64,000 nucleotides of DNA from Symbiodinium kawagutii (taxonomy: Eukaryota > Sar > Dinophyceae > Suessiales > Symbiodiniaceae), in the NCBI GenBank assembly GCA_009767595.1, contig VSDK01012623.1:21338-85337 (forward strand), written 5' to 3'. The position numbers were made by a program, and so were the translations under genes. The notes under the pieces were generated by a model. That model had not been told where the DNA came from and made no database searches. It worked only from the letters and a program-made list of their open reading frames with translations. Below, one piece after another: positions 1 through 8,955 of this stretch. Positions within the stretch are counted from its first letter, which is position 1. Each line of letters begins with the position of its first letter.

Positions 1-1
1 T

Positions 2-829
2 TCCGATTCCCCTAGCAGTGAGGAAGCTCCTCAAGTTCCTGATCTGAAGGATCTCAAGGATGTCAACAAGGCTGTTGAGATACCTGTTGAGATGCCTGTT
101 GCGAACTTGGATTCGTTGCCTCCCGTGGAGGAGGGTATCCTGCGTTTCGAGTTTACTACGCAGGAGGTTGGACCTTTAGGTGTTCGCTTCTCGGGCGGTT
201 CTCCACCTATGATCCTCTCAGTGGCTGCGGATTCCTTCGCAAAGAAGAAGGGCATCCCTGAGAATCACGAGGTTCATGCCATCAATGGCCTAGCTTTACT
301 TCCTCAAAATCAGCAAAGAGTGATGCAGTTTTTGAAGGGTCGGCCTTTAGTGCTGGATGTGAGGCCCTTGGGATGGAAACCTCCCGAGAAGATGAAGGAG
401 CTGAAACGGAAACAGGCCCAAGAGGAGGCCGAGAGACAGGCCAAGATGGCAGTAGAGAAGAAGCGAAGAGAACAGGTGGCAAAAGAGGCGGCGGAGGAGG
501 CCCAACGACAAGCTGCTGAAAGGGCAGTGAGAGAAGAGAAGGAGCGAATCGAACGAGAAGAGATGTTGCAAAGAGCTCGGGAACAACACAAGGAGCAGAG
601 GGAGAAGGAACTCGAGTTCCGCAAGGCTCTGGACAGTGAAGCTCCTGAGCTCCGCAAAGCTGCCGATGAGATCATGGAGGCCGAGTACGGCAGCGGGATC
701 AAAGTGGAAGGTCGGAAGGGTTTGCCTCTACGTCTCCTGACCCGGCGCAAGGAGGTCGCTTGGATTTGGGCTGGCGAGGTGCAAGAACTCATTGGAGGAG
801 GGGCTCCAGATGATACCTTCACTCAGTGA
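2..829 (+). CDS. PDZ-like domain plus coiled-coil protein, C-terminal exon (5' partial)
   Basis: The frame is open from base 2 to the TGA at 827-829, giving about 275 residues. An ATG at 92 is probably internal, because the frame continues upstream of it with acidic, Pro-rich sequence. Residues ~48-115 look like a PDZ domain: a GPLGVRF carboxylate-binding-loop-like strand, then ILSVAADSFAKKKGI and VHAINGL, the usual order of a PDZ fold. Residues ~130-215 are a long Glu/Lys/Arg/Gln heptad-type coiled coil with almost no Gly or Pro. The tail ends in a Trp-containing segment and Gly-rich residues. PDZ domains bind C-terminal peptides, so a scaffold role is inferred, not shown. Antisense ORFs at 282-822 are shadows of the Glu/Lys-rich codons. 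This is the only long uninterrupted coding exon at the left end. The 5' exons lie outside the window. Confidence 0.85.
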   Translation, partial: SDSPSSEEAPQVPDLKDLKDVNKAVEIPVEMPVANLDSLPPVEEGILRFEFTTQEVGPLGVRFSGGSPPMILSVAADSFAKKKGIPENHEVHAINGLALLPQNQQRVMQFLKGRPLVLDVRPLGWKPPEKMKELKRKQAQEEAERQAKMAVEKKRREQVAKEAAEEAQRQAAERAVREEKERIEREEMLQRAREQHKEQREKELEFRKALDSEAPELRKAADEIMEAEYGSGIKVEGRKGLPLRLLTRRKEVAWIWAGEVQELIGGGAPDDTFTQ

Positions 830-1228
830 GCACTGCCGTGGCCAGCGATGCCAGAACGTTTAGAGCTTTAGAGACGGGGATGCCCAGGAAATGAGGCAAT
901 TCCATGCAATTCCTGGATTCAAAAAGGAACCCTTGCAGCCAAATCATCCATTCCCCAATCAATTCCCCCAGAAACCCTTGGAGTTTCGCAGGGGGCGGAA
1001 AACAATTTTGGGAAGCCAGAGTGTTCAACATGATGGGCAGAGACCTAGAGTTCAAGAGCAGCATGACTTGATGCATCATGTTGGATGCTTCGAGCGTTAG
1101 CAGCTGTTGCGCTGGTGTGCTTGTGAGGTCAGTACAGAAAACACGAATCCAAGGCGCGGTTCACCAGCGTAGAGTGCAACTCTGCAACTTGAGATGCCGA
1201 TTTGGTGCAGCTGCAACTGCCTCCCCAG
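830..1228 (+). other. Spacer / 3' flank of the PDZ gene
   Basis: No convincing exon was found. Several short frames are open on both strands but none has splice sites that fit a neighbour. This probably includes the 3' UTR of the upstream gene and an intron or promoter of the next. Confidence 0.4.
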
Positions 1229-2712
1229 GGTTGGTCCGGCTTTGCGAATCGTCGGACGTCTCCTCACTTGGATTGCTCCTTGGCAGCGCTTCGCAAGTCT
1301 TCGAATGGAGGGGATCCTCTGCCCAGCACAATCCGCGAGTTTCATTTTCAAGCCGCTCAACGGCCACCATCACGTAAACATACTGCACTGGCACCAGACT
1401 GTCATCGTCATCGTCATCGTTTACAGTACATAATGTTATATATGCCATAACTAGTAGTTACCCTAGCTATAAACCAAGTTAGCTAAGTAGGGGGTACCAT
1501 TCTGTAGGGGTCAAGAGTGGGTTATAAAGTTATAACCACCAACAGTAGGAAAAATTACTAGATGATGCTTACTCAATAGATGATGCTTAGTCACCACTAA
1601 CTACCCTCCGGTAGATTGACCTGGCAATTGATAATCACCATGTTTTATAAAGAAACACAGGGAAACTATTGATCGTTAGTTGATATATCATTACCATATT
1701 AGTTTCCCAGCTAAGACATTCAACAAGCTAGTCAGATATACTATATACCATCTGGGTCTTGCTCAAAATAGAGGACCCCCCAAATCATCCACTAATATTC
1801 ATCCAGTAAAACCAACCAATTTTTGGGTACCCCAAACTGGCTGGTTCGAAACCACCATCTGCCTCGTAGTTCGCCCAGGTTCAACGTTCCACCCATGCAC
1901 CGCCATCCGCTTCGGGACCACCCGGGTAGACCGTCGCGGAGGGCGCCTTCTCGTTGGTTCCACCCGGGACCTCGTTCTCTTCGATGACTTCCTGAGCCTT
2001 CTGCCTCCAGGCACCGTGAGGTGCAACGGTGCGGTGGCACGGTTCATGGCGCGGTTGGTGGTGATAGTAAGTAGTGGTAATGGCCAGCCAGGGTTAATGG
2101 CGTTAATAGCTGCTGGTAATGGTAACCATGGGTGGTAATATCACTTCGCATGCGCAATCATCATGACCTTGGTGCATTCAGTCCGTGTCTCTCTGTATCA
2201 CCTTGACTTCTTCCAGAACTGTTTCGCTTCGAAACACGGCACCAGGGCGTGCTGTTGCCTTTCCAGGACGCGAACGCGTGGCCATTGGCAGTGGCCATGG
2301 TCTGCTTCGCACCTCGGGCGAGAAGGCACCGTCGGTTGCAGCTTACAGCTGCGCAGTGCCGATATCCCAACCTTTCAGAGATGTCAATGTGCCGTTTTCA
2401 TCCGTTTTCCCTAGTGCTAACCAAGGGTTGGTTGGGTGATGAATTTTTCATTCCAAGGGTTGGTTGCTTGATTAGCATTTTTCATGACAGGGTGCTTCAA
2501 CCACCAACCAGGTGCTGTCTTGATATGTTTTGTTGAATTGCTGTAGGGCTACTCGACCGGACCCAGATAGCTGTGTCCCATTCAGCCACCATGCAAGGGC
2601 AGCGGCTGGTGACAGGCGTCATACTCTCCAGCGCAGTCACCGGCGACGGCAAGAGCTGTCGAGTGCGGCAGAAGAGACAGGGCTTGGCGCGGCAGCCCAG
2701 CTGAATCCGTGA
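1229..2712 (+). CDS. Unidentified gene, last four exons
   Basis: Exons 1229-1373, 1879-2053, 2217-2426 and 2547-2712 join in phase (leftovers C, CG, GG) and end at a TGA. Acceptors are CCCCAG, GCCCAG, TTCCAG and TGTAG. Donors are GTAAAC, GTTGGTGG and GTTGGTTG. The product segment is about 230 residues with stretches such as RLLVGSTRDLVLFDDFLSLL and GRERVAIGSGHGLLRTSGEK, the latter resembling beta-propeller-like strands. The end is basic, then ...GLGAAAQLNP. I recognise no family. All three frames are open over parts of these GC-rich exons; splice phase is what selected this one. Intron 1 holds a family A element (about 1752-1861). Introns 2 and 3 begin with family C-type GTTGGT ends. The 5' part of the gene is not found. 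Confidence 0.5.
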
Positions 2713-2936
2713 CCAGTTCTGCCTTGGAAGCCGTGCCCGGCCAACATGGAGCCGAAAGTGAACGAGTGAAGCTGGTCACCAGTTTGACAAACAGTTTCTC
2801 ATGAGTTTCTCTATATGGTGGTTTCTCAAAATAGGGGACCCCCAAACCATCCTGGATTAATCAGCTGCTTTAGTAGCGCTGCAGGATGTCCAGCCGGAGG
2901 GCGCAGTGAAAAAACCATCCTGGATTAATCATTGCG

Positions 2937-3025
2937 TAATGTTGGTTTCTGATTAGTATCTACCTGTTGGTTTCATCTATTTTCATTACTTTAGGGGGGG
3001 TTACACTAATCAGAAACCAACATTA
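2937..3025. mobile_element. Short TIR element with ~21-bp near-perfect inverted ends
   Basis: The left end at 2937-2957 (starting TAATGTTGGTTTCTGATTAG) is the inverse of 3005-3025, with at most one mismatch over 21 bp. The element is 89 bp with no coding capacity. It has the GGTTTCT core of family A but a different interior, so it may be a young, still intact variant. The near-perfect arms suggest recent insertion or selection on the hairpin. Confidence 0.7.
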
Positions 3026-3135
3026 TCAAGAAACTCTCTCCTGATCGCACGGCATGAGGTCGTTGCATGGTATGCTTGGCCTTGCCCACTATCCAAGAGG
3101 AGAGAATGATGGGCAAGTCTGAAGGGTACATTGTA

Positions 3136-3246
3136 CATATGGCGCTTTCTCAAAATAGGGGTACCCCCAAATCATCCTTCAATAGTCATTTATAGTGATA
3201 AACCAACCATTTTTTGGGTTCCCAATTTTGAGAAACCACCATATGG
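3136..3246. mobile_element. Family A introner-like element (reference copy)
   Basis: Inverted ends CATATGGCGCTTTCTCAAAA and the inverse of TTTTGAGAAACCACCATATG enclose a core with AATCATCC, then ATAAACCAACC, then TTTTTTGGG. Length is about 110 bp. A second, more diverged copy (about 3240-3349) starts in the shared ATATGG. No ORF. Other copies, approximate: 1752-1861, 9983-10088, 12629-12766, 16475-16571, 16855-16967, 20986-21103, 21448-21566, 21674-21819, 24284-24394, 24502-24615, 30273-30383, 32293-32493, 33076-33176, 44033-44152, 50262-50356, 53463-53570, 59501-59601 and 62311-62452, plus one-ended fragments. Confidence 0.85.
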
Positions 3247-3772
3247 TGCTTTCTCAAGCCATAAGGGGCCCTAAAAACGGATGGTTTCTTACTGTAAATG
3301 GTTAATATTGGATGATTTGAGGGACCGCTAGTTTGAGAAACACCCATATTTGTACACGTTACATGGATGGCAGCCTTCCTCCAATAGTCACCAGCATCCT
3401 AGATGAACTTTGTATAGATCTCGGTGGCACACATTTTCATAACACTTTCATATACGTTGTTCTCCTTGTTTTCCACGTTCTTGAATGAGCTCTCACCTCA
3501 CATGGTGTGGGTGGTCGTGTTTGCAACAGCATGCCCCAAGCAGTTCAGAGTGATCATTGACGAGACTTGAAACTTTTGTTCCGCCATTGTTCTTCAAATG
3601 TCCCATAGTTGATGATCAACCCGTGAGTGTGGGTAGATCGAGCCATGATGATCCATGATGTTCATGGGATTGCCAATCACCAGATTGATCATTAGTTACT
3701 AATCAACCATGGCATGATCAATCCATGATGTTCATGCAACAATCAGGTGATTATGCAGCTCCGTGCTGCCAG

Positions 3773-3869
3773 GAGAGCTCCTCGAGAAATACATCGATGG
3801 AGCCATCCCCACGAGAGGAGGAAGAAGGTGGTGCAATGCCATGGCGCGAGGTCACATTCAACCCATTTG
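3773..3869 (+). CDS. Unidentified internal exon
   Basis: The acceptor GCTGCCAG|GAG opens a frame with ELLEKYIDGAIP then RGGRRWCNAMARGHIQPI. The donor ATTTG|GTTGGTGG coincides with the start of a family C end. The following sequence (TTTCAAAGAAATTTT...) is the family C left half. The other two frames are also open, but this one has the most protein-like composition and uses AG|G at the acceptor. It cannot be linked to a neighbour: it leaves two bases and no compatible acceptor was found before the retrogene at 4557. Confidence 0.45.
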
Positions 3870-4099
3870 GTTGGTGGTTTCAAAGAAATTTTAACATTTC
3901 CCTGGTATAATATGTGATATCTGTAGGGTTGTAGCCACCAAACAGCTGAGATAAATGATGGCCAAGGATTATGATCAATGCTTGTCCATACATGAGGACC
4001 GATGGTGCTGAAAACTCCGAACCCAGTCGATTGCTAGCCTGGCCATTGCTTTATTTTTTTTATGTTTGCACTACTGCAATTTCCTGAATACTCAGGTGT

Positions 4100-4556
4100 C
4101 TTCAAGAAAACAAGTGTTTAATGATTGTTCTTGCACATGCACTTCGGGGCACGGGGAAGGCATGAGGGGTTTCTGCATGGTCAAAAGTGTTCGGCCCTGA
4201 GCCTTTCACAGTGCATCTATCAAAGTCGAAATGAGTACATTGAACACAGACACGCACACATAATTAATCACCTGATATCACCTGCACATCCAAACGTACT
4301 AGAAATAAGTACCTCCCCCTATTCGTACTACATTTCATCATTTCATCAAAACGTCTCAAAATCATCAGAAATGATTGATTCGTACCACTTTTCTTGAGCT
4401 CGACAACTTTTTGAAATTCGTACTACTTTTTTCACGCTACAGCTCAAGATTTCCACATGGATGATCATGGATGGCAAATTTGGAGCGCAATTTTGCGCAA
4501 CTTTTGCGCAATTTTCAAAAAGTAGTACACTTGGTCAAAAATCCTATGCAAGTATC
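4100..4556. repeat. GTACTAC-T6 / GCGCAA short-motif region
   Basis: CGTACTACTTTTTT-type motifs recur at about 4335, 4380 and 4420. A GCGCAATTTTGCGCAACTTTTGCGCAA stretch (4488-4516) leads to AAAAAGTAGTACAC. The same CGTACTACTTTTTT motif resumes after the retrogene (about 5588-5680), so the retrogene probably landed inside this repeat. A related GCGCAA module lies at 50815-50885. No gene is supported; the frames here are low complexity. Confidence 0.5.
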
Positions 4557-4592
4557 CCGCTACGTTTTGGCTCAAGCCATTTCGGTTGCGAG
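4557..4592 (+). other. Degenerate double dinoflagellate spliced-leader relic
   Basis: Bases 4557-4576 begin CCG and end in a perfect TTTTGGCTCAAG, the last 12 bases of the conserved dinoflagellate spliced leader. The next 16 bases (4577-4592, CCATTTCGGTTGCGAG) match the truncated leader CCATTTTGGCTCAAG with a few changes. A full leader followed by a truncated one is what is expected when a trans-spliced mRNA is reverse-transcribed, inserted, trans-spliced again at the AG inside the old leader, and inserted a second time. No other leader match was noticed in the window. Confidence 0.75.
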
Positions 4593-4669
4593 ACCCAACG
4601 AGGGTATGCTTTTCCAATTAGGTGCACCTGTATCCTGTGTACTTTGCTTGTTTTTAGATCGTTGCACCC

Positions 4670-5308
4670 ATGGCAGACCACAAACTCATCGCCTGCGTTG
4701 GCTACAGCCTCAGATTGGCCGTCAGACAGAGACTCAATGTGGCTGCTGGACATCTTCAGCATGGACTCTATGCCCTTGTGAATGACAATCAGCGCCCGAA
4801 GCACCCGATTTGTCTTTACTCGGCCTTGGGATTTGACGAGGAGCCAGTTGAAAGGTCGGAAGGAGCGGAATCGGTTGACCATCCGGCTTATGTTCCTGGC
4901 TCAGTTTCTTTGGAGCAACCTGGCGCTGACTGTTGCGAGCGCGCCAGCCAGACCGATGAGCAAATGCTATCGATGACGGACTTTGAAAGCTTCTTGGACC
5001 GCTTGCAGCAAAACTTAGCCAAGAACCTGATGGACAAGTTCGGAATTCAAGCTGACACCTCTACATGCCTGGACGCGCATGCCGGTTCGTCCTCGGACAC
5101 GTTGCTGCACAGAATGGACCAACAGGTGGACATGGACACTCAGCGGCCTCCAAACCCATCATCCTCCAGTAGCTTGGTTCCAGGCACCCGCGAAAATCAA
5201 AACAGAACAGGCCAGCTTGAGAACATCAGCCGCGCTGAAGCAAAAAGACTTCGCCGCGAATTTCGCCGACAGGAGCTTGCATGGATAGCTGGCAATGGGC
5301 AGCTCTAG
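4670..5308 (+). CDS. Intronless retrogene ORF, 212 aa, unknown function
   Basis: ATG at 4670 follows an in-frame TAG just upstream; the stop is TAG at 5306-5308. The 212-residue product is hydrophilic with no signal peptide or membrane segment. It has an acidic central part, an amphipathic helix around residues 105-125 (SFLDRLQQNLAKNLMDKFG), a Ser/Pro-rich linker (SSSSSLVPG), and a basic helix near the end (RAEAKRLRREFRRQELAW). No family recognised. It is the only clearly intronless gene among heavily split ones. It is preceded at 4557 by spliced-leader relics and followed at 5555 by an A13 tract, so it is best read as a processed mRNA copy. The frame is intact, so it may still be functional. 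A second frame (4471-4785) overlaps its start and is judged a shadow. Confidence 0.75.
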   Translation: MADHKLIACVGYSLRLAVRQRLNVAAGHLQHGLYALVNDNQRPKHPICLYSALGFDEEPVERSEGAESVDHPAYVPGSVSLEQPGADCCERASQTDEQMLSMTDFESFLDRLQQNLAKNLMDKFGIQADTSTCLDAHAGSSSDTLLHRMDQQVDMDTQRPPNPSSSSSLVPGTRENQNRTGQLENISRAEAKRLRREFRRQELAWIAGNGQL

Positions 5309-5934
5309 ACAAGTTTGTTCGCCTGATTGTGTACAATCATGGTGTTGTCTACAGTGGCAGGCCAAATGCGCTTGCACCAGCTCTGGCATATAGTTCCGAT
5401 CTAGTTACATTTTCGTTCAATTTGGTGCAGTCATCAGCCATTTGTGACCTATTTGCACAACTTCTAATCCAGCTTTGTAAATGTTTTTGTGGCTCCGTTT
5501 GTTTGGGCCGCAAGCTCGCCCTCAGCTTTAGCTGAACCTCCGGGACGGCGATGGAAAAAAAAAAAAATCCCATTTACCACCCCAAAACGTACTACTTTTT
5601 TGGGCGGTACTACTTGTTTGGGATCGTGGTACTTTTTTGCAATTCGTCAAGAAATTGAATCGTGCTACTTTTGTCTATGTCAAGCAGATGTCTAGGCACA
5701 TCCATATTTACATACATACAGTAGCGTTTGTTTTGCAAAGTAGATATTGTGTAAAGTGAAGTGTGCTTTTGCACCGCATATTAAACCGCCTAGCGTACAC
5801 ATGCGCATGCTGTTGTGCGTTTGCTCTGCCTGGGCTGGCACCAGCCAGATCTCCTTTTTTGGCACCCCAATGAGGAGTAACGGCTGGCAGTGTTTGGACA
5901 ATCTGTATTGATGAACTCGAAATAGCGACTTCAG

Positions 5935-6452
5935 TCATACAGTGCATCAAAACAACAGCAACAACAACAACAACAACAAGAACAAGAACAAGAACAACAC
6001 CACCAACAACAACAAGAACAAGAACAAGAACATGAACAACAACGACAACACCGACAACAACATCAGAACCATCGATGTTGGCATGTGCGACCCATCAGCA
6101 CCATGGCATACAATGGCTGGATTTGTGACGGTGCCAGGTGGAGTAGCTGCGAAGCAGCCCGTGGAGGCACTGTCAGCGAGCAGTCGCTTCCACATGCATC
6201 CACCAATGCTTCCCTTAACATCCCTTGGCCGTGCCTTAACCTGGTCTTAACGGTGCCTTAGCTCTCCAAAATCCAACATGTTGGGTGGACCGCAGACCGG
6301 AAACCGGGAAACTTTTGATGGCGGGTTGGAGGGTCACAAGGGCAGCCCATGGCAGGCGAAATCCTGCGCTCCAAGTCCACCGCCCTCTCCGCAGAATGAA
6401 GGCGTGCGATGGGAGAGCATTGAACCATGAGATGCAACCCCTACAGCCATGA
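5935..6452 (+). CDS. Gln-rich exon and likely terminal exon
   Basis: Exon 5935-6137 follows GACTTCAG and reads as a run of Gln (CAA/CAG) broken by Glu and His, then a unique part with CWHVRPISTMAYNGWICDGA; the donor is CCAG|GTGGAG. Exon 6341-6452 follows TCACAAG, keeps phase (AG+G) and ends at TGA with RRNPALQVHRPLRRMKA. In the +1 frame the CAA run reads poly-Asn and is also open. The Gln frame was chosen because it has a good acceptor and a phase-matched partner. Poly-Gln is a length-variable, disordered segment. No domain recognised. Confidence 0.4.
5948..6063. repeat. (CAA/GAA/AAC) microsatellite
   Basis: Imperfect CAA repeat with CAAGAA and CACCAA interruptions, purine-plus-C on the + strand. 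It underlies the Gln-rich exon and also makes spurious Asn-rich (+) and Leu-rich (-) frames. Confidence 0.9.
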
Positions 6453-6470
6453 CATGACCACGGTCTCACC

Positions 6471-7081
6471 ATGGGATGCAGCCTCTATAGCCATGGTGCC
6501 ACTTCATTCACATCAAGTTGCGTTGATCCCGGGACAGCGAATCTGGTGCGGGTTGCGAAGTCGAATTCGTTTCGAGGCGAACTGCCGATGGACTGCGCTT
6601 TGGTGAATGAACTTCAGGACATCTTCGCTGCTCTGGCCATGGCAAGCACCACGTCTGCCCATGTCATGCCTGCCTTGGCCCCCCGTATCTTTGCCGAACA
6701 TTTCATTTTCGCTGTGAGGACGCTCCTGGATTCTCTTCACCTCGCAAGGTGCGACATCGAAAGCATCGCAGTCTGGTCCTAGACTTGGTCTATCCATGTC
6801 GAGTGGTGCCAGGCTGCCCCGCCACACGCGGCAAAGTCCGCGCCAGAGGGGCAGGGGCTGTGGGAGTGGGAACCTCAAGCCGTAGAGATTTTGGCTTCCA
6901 GGTGAAAGCATCGCGTTCGAAGCTGTCAAGAGAGGAGGCGTTGAGGACAGCGCGAAATCCAGCAGACCGGCCATGTTTGGTTGGCCCTCCCAGCGAGATT
7001 TGTGTGAGGATGTTGGACAAGTTGATGCCTCACCAGCCAGGGGCTCAACAAACAAAGTTCAAGCGAATGGATTCATGTTAA
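6471..7081 (+). CDS. Two adjoining coding-like segments, unidentified
   Basis: The first segment (about 6500-6760) reads GELPMDCALVNELQDIFAAL and ...HFIFAVRTLLDSLHLA, with donor GCAAG|GTGCGA near 6747. The second (about 6810-7081) is in another frame and reads SRSKLSREEALRTARNPADR up to a TAA at 7079-7081. Phase does not join them cleanly. A 180-codon minus-strand ORF (6513-7055) spans both and cannot be excluded. Plus is preferred because every well-supported gene here is on plus and because of the AG|GT donor. Confidence 0.3.
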
Positions 7082-7230
7082 CCCCGGATGAAGCTAAACC
7101 CTAGGTTTACGAATTTGGGGGGTTAGCATTTCAATGGGAAACCAGTTGGCTTAACTGAGGGATACCCCCTTATAGATCAACGTTTGGGGTGGTTCGCTTC
7201 GTCCGCGGTTCACAAGCACCGGCCACGTAA

Positions 7231-7308
7231 GGCCACGGTTGGCCATGTCGCTGCCGAGGCATGGTACCCGACCACTCTTCAGCGCTGCCGAACTGGTGCC
7301 TTTCTTTG
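7231..7308 (+). CDS. Possible short exon
   Basis: After CACGTAAG the frame reads RLAMSLPRHGTRPLFSAAEL then VPFFE, with a GAG|GTGCTG donor. It lies just before the exon at 7465, but phase is ambiguous. Weak. Confidence 0.25.
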
Positions 7309-7464
7309 AGGTGCTGTGCTTCTGTGGGCAGTTGATACTTATGATTACCCTTTTTTTTTAATATTATATATATATATACACAGTTATAAAGAGTTGCTAT
7401 GAAGCATTTTCGAACACACAGAGATATGTACATATTAATTTGTACTGGGCATGTTCTTCAACAG

Positions 7465-8165
7465 GTCCAGCATGGTTTATACGGAGATTTTCCGAAACAT
7501 TGCGCAGATGTTGAAGCACTCGCTATCCCAGGAGCCGGCCCCGCGCTTGACGCGGCTGTTGGAGGGACCGGATCTCTCCTGGGACTCCGAAGCAGATCCG
7601 TGGGACTTGTGGCTGACCCCAGTGGGACCCCAGCAGCGGTAGCACCCCTCACCTCCTTCAGATGCATCTCCAACTGCAGCTCCAAATCATTTTCTTCTGG
7701 GATCTTTTCTTTGGGTTGGTGTCCTTCTAGATTGGTTTGCTGGCCCGAATTTCTTGATTGCTCAGTTCTGAGTTTCTGAGTGGCTTGCTTGTGATTTGTG
7801 ACCGCTTCTGAGATTTTTCTTGGAAGAGGAGCAGGATGTCCCTTCCTTAGACACCCAGAATCAACACGGAAATCGAGAATCTTCAGCGCCCAGTTGACCA
7901 GCTCGAGGGGTTTAGGTGAGGTCACTGATCATCATTGAGCGCCATCATGAACCTGGCCATCAGTGACAATCACCATGAACCATCACCAACATCAGATCGA
8001 TCAGATCCCTCAGATCCAGCTGTCGTAGCTAACCAGTGGATCCTGCGTGTTCCTGCGAGGCTGGAAGCAGTGCCAGCCTCTTCGGTAGCTTTCGAAATGC
8101 CTTCGGCAGCTCTTCTACGGCGAAGCACCGTGGCTGCATCTTGTTGCTGTGCTGAAGCTGCCTAG
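7465..8165 (+). CDS. Unidentified two-exon gene end
   Basis: Exon 7465-7638 follows TCAACAG and reads MVYTEIFRNIAQMLKHSLSQ, then an acidic Trp-rich stretch (DLSWDSEADPWDLWLTPVG). The donor is GCAGCG|GTAGCA, leaving two bases. Exon 8060-8165 follows TGCGAG, completes the codon and reads LEAVPASSVAFEMPSAALLR to the TAG at 8163. Other frames are open in both exons. A frame in the second exon starting after CGGTAG (8087) also looks coding (APWLHLVAVLKLP) and is the main alternative. A minus-strand ORF at 7458-7925 overlaps the intron and first exon. No family recognised. Confidence 0.4.
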
Positions 8166-8241
8166 TGACCAACGGGACGTTGAGGGATCTCGTATGGTTC
8201 TTCAGACTGAACCGTTGTAACCAATTGCATCCAATTGCTTT

Positions 8242-8460
8242 GTGTCACAGCTATGCTTGATGATGGTTCCGTGGATGGACCTGGTGATGGTTGCCGCGGG
8301 AACAGAAAACGTCCCTCATTGCGCCATGAAAGATCATGGAAGCAAACATTTCAATGACCGGTGGCGCGCCACAGGAGAGGATACGGTGGTTGTCTACCAT
8401 GGCTGGTGCATCTCTCACCTCCTTCTTCTAGGTGGGTCGGCAACTGCGCAACAGCTGTGA
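8242..8460 (+). CDS. Possible coding segment, unidentified
   Basis: A 72-codon frame contains DLVMVAAGTENVPHCAMKDH and a Cys/His/Trp part, and ends at TGA. There are no flanking splice sites that fit neighbours. Kept only as a candidate. Confidence 0.2.
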   Translation: MSQLCLMMVPWMDLVMVAAGTENVPHCAMKDHGSKHFNDRWRATGEDTVVVYHGWCISHLLLLGGSATAQQL

Positions 8461-8530
8461 AGTTGATTCATGTTGATTCTCCGATGTCTCGGACATTCTT
8501 GCTCTAACCATGATAGCAATGGGGGTCCCT

Positions 8531-8778
8531 TATGGCAGTGGGTCAAAACCCTTAGTCCCCCCTACTTCCCCCATCATTCACCATCTCGTTTTCCCTATGA
8601 AATTGTTGGTTCATAGTTCATATCCCCGGATTATTGATGGTATTTGTTGGTTAATAATGACCCATAGCCATTTGTAGCTGGATATAGCTTGTATATTCCC
8701 TACTATTGTTGCTTATTATACCCTATTATCAACCATTAACCAGCTATTATTGGTTGGTTAACTGCTTGACCCATAGCC
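8531..8778. mobile_element. Family B introner-like element, composite copy
   Basis: Left end TGGCAGTGGGTCAAAACCC, right end TTGACCCATAGCC (inverse of GGCTATGGGTCAA). The interior repeats family B blocks (CATCATTCACC, TTTTCCCTA, AACCAGC) and is longer than usual, so two copies or an internal duplication are likely. Confidence 0.7.
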
Positions 8779-8792
8779 TTATTGTAAGAAAG

Positions 8793-8887
8793 CCACCGGT
8801 GGAAGCTGGCTCCAGGTGTATGTCGCCGAGTCGCGAGTCGACGATTGTCCCTGAGGACCGGGCCGGTGATAGGTCACGTTGTCGTGG
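8793..8887 (+). CDS. Possible short exon between two elements
   Basis: The segment starts 15 bp after the end of a family B element and ends exactly at GG|GTTTTTATAGGG, the left end of a family E-type block. It reads PPVEAGSRCMSPSRESTIVP then EDRAGDRSRCR. Phase partners unknown. Confidence 0.3.
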
Positions 8888-8955
8888 GTTTTTATAGGGT
8901 TTTTATAGGGTTTACAAGGTTTTTATAGGGTTTTTATAGGGTTTTATTAGGGGTT
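8886..8955. repeat. GGGTTTTTATA tandem repeat (telomere-like)
   Basis: An 11-bp unit is repeated about five times with small changes, running into GGGGTTATAAGCC. It resembles a spaced TTTAGGG-type motif. It is also the left half of family E elements, so it may be an expanded element end rather than a telomere remnant. Confidence 0.6.

Larger units (their letters stand above)
2713..3772. other. Repeat-filled spacer
   Basis: Holds a half family A element at about 2816-2860, the perfect-TIR element at 2937-3025, and two family A elements back to back (about 3136-3246 and 3240-3349). The remainder is AT-rich with TGATCCATGATG-type short repeats at 3640-3735. No gene seen. Confidence 0.6.
4557..5567 (+). 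mobile_element. Processed (retroposed) mRNA unit
   Basis: The unit has leader relics (4557-4592), a ~77-bp 5' UTR, the 639-bp ORF, a ~246-bp 3' UTR and an uninterrupted run of 13 A at 5555-5567. Flanks on both sides contain CGTACTACTTTTTT-type motifs. Possible target duplications are short (ATCCC on both sides) and not convincing. Retroposition of spliced-leader-bearing mRNAs is established for dinoflagellates. Confidence 0.7.

Noticed and set aside
310..822. 170-codon minus-strand ORF
   Set aside because: Antisense shadow of the Glu/Lys-rich coiled coil; Ser/Leu/Arg-biased with no motif.
4471..4785. 104-codon plus ORF overlapping the retrogene start
   Set aside because: It runs through the GCGCAA repeat and the leader relic; the frame from 4670 is longer and follows an in-frame stop.
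7458..7925. 155-codon minus ORF
   Set aside because: Partly helix-like, but the plus exon 7465-7638 has better composition, an acceptor, a donor and a phase-matched partner.
8886..8955. CRISPR-like array or true telomere
   Set aside because: Units are contiguous with no unique spacers, and the motif also opens family E elements.
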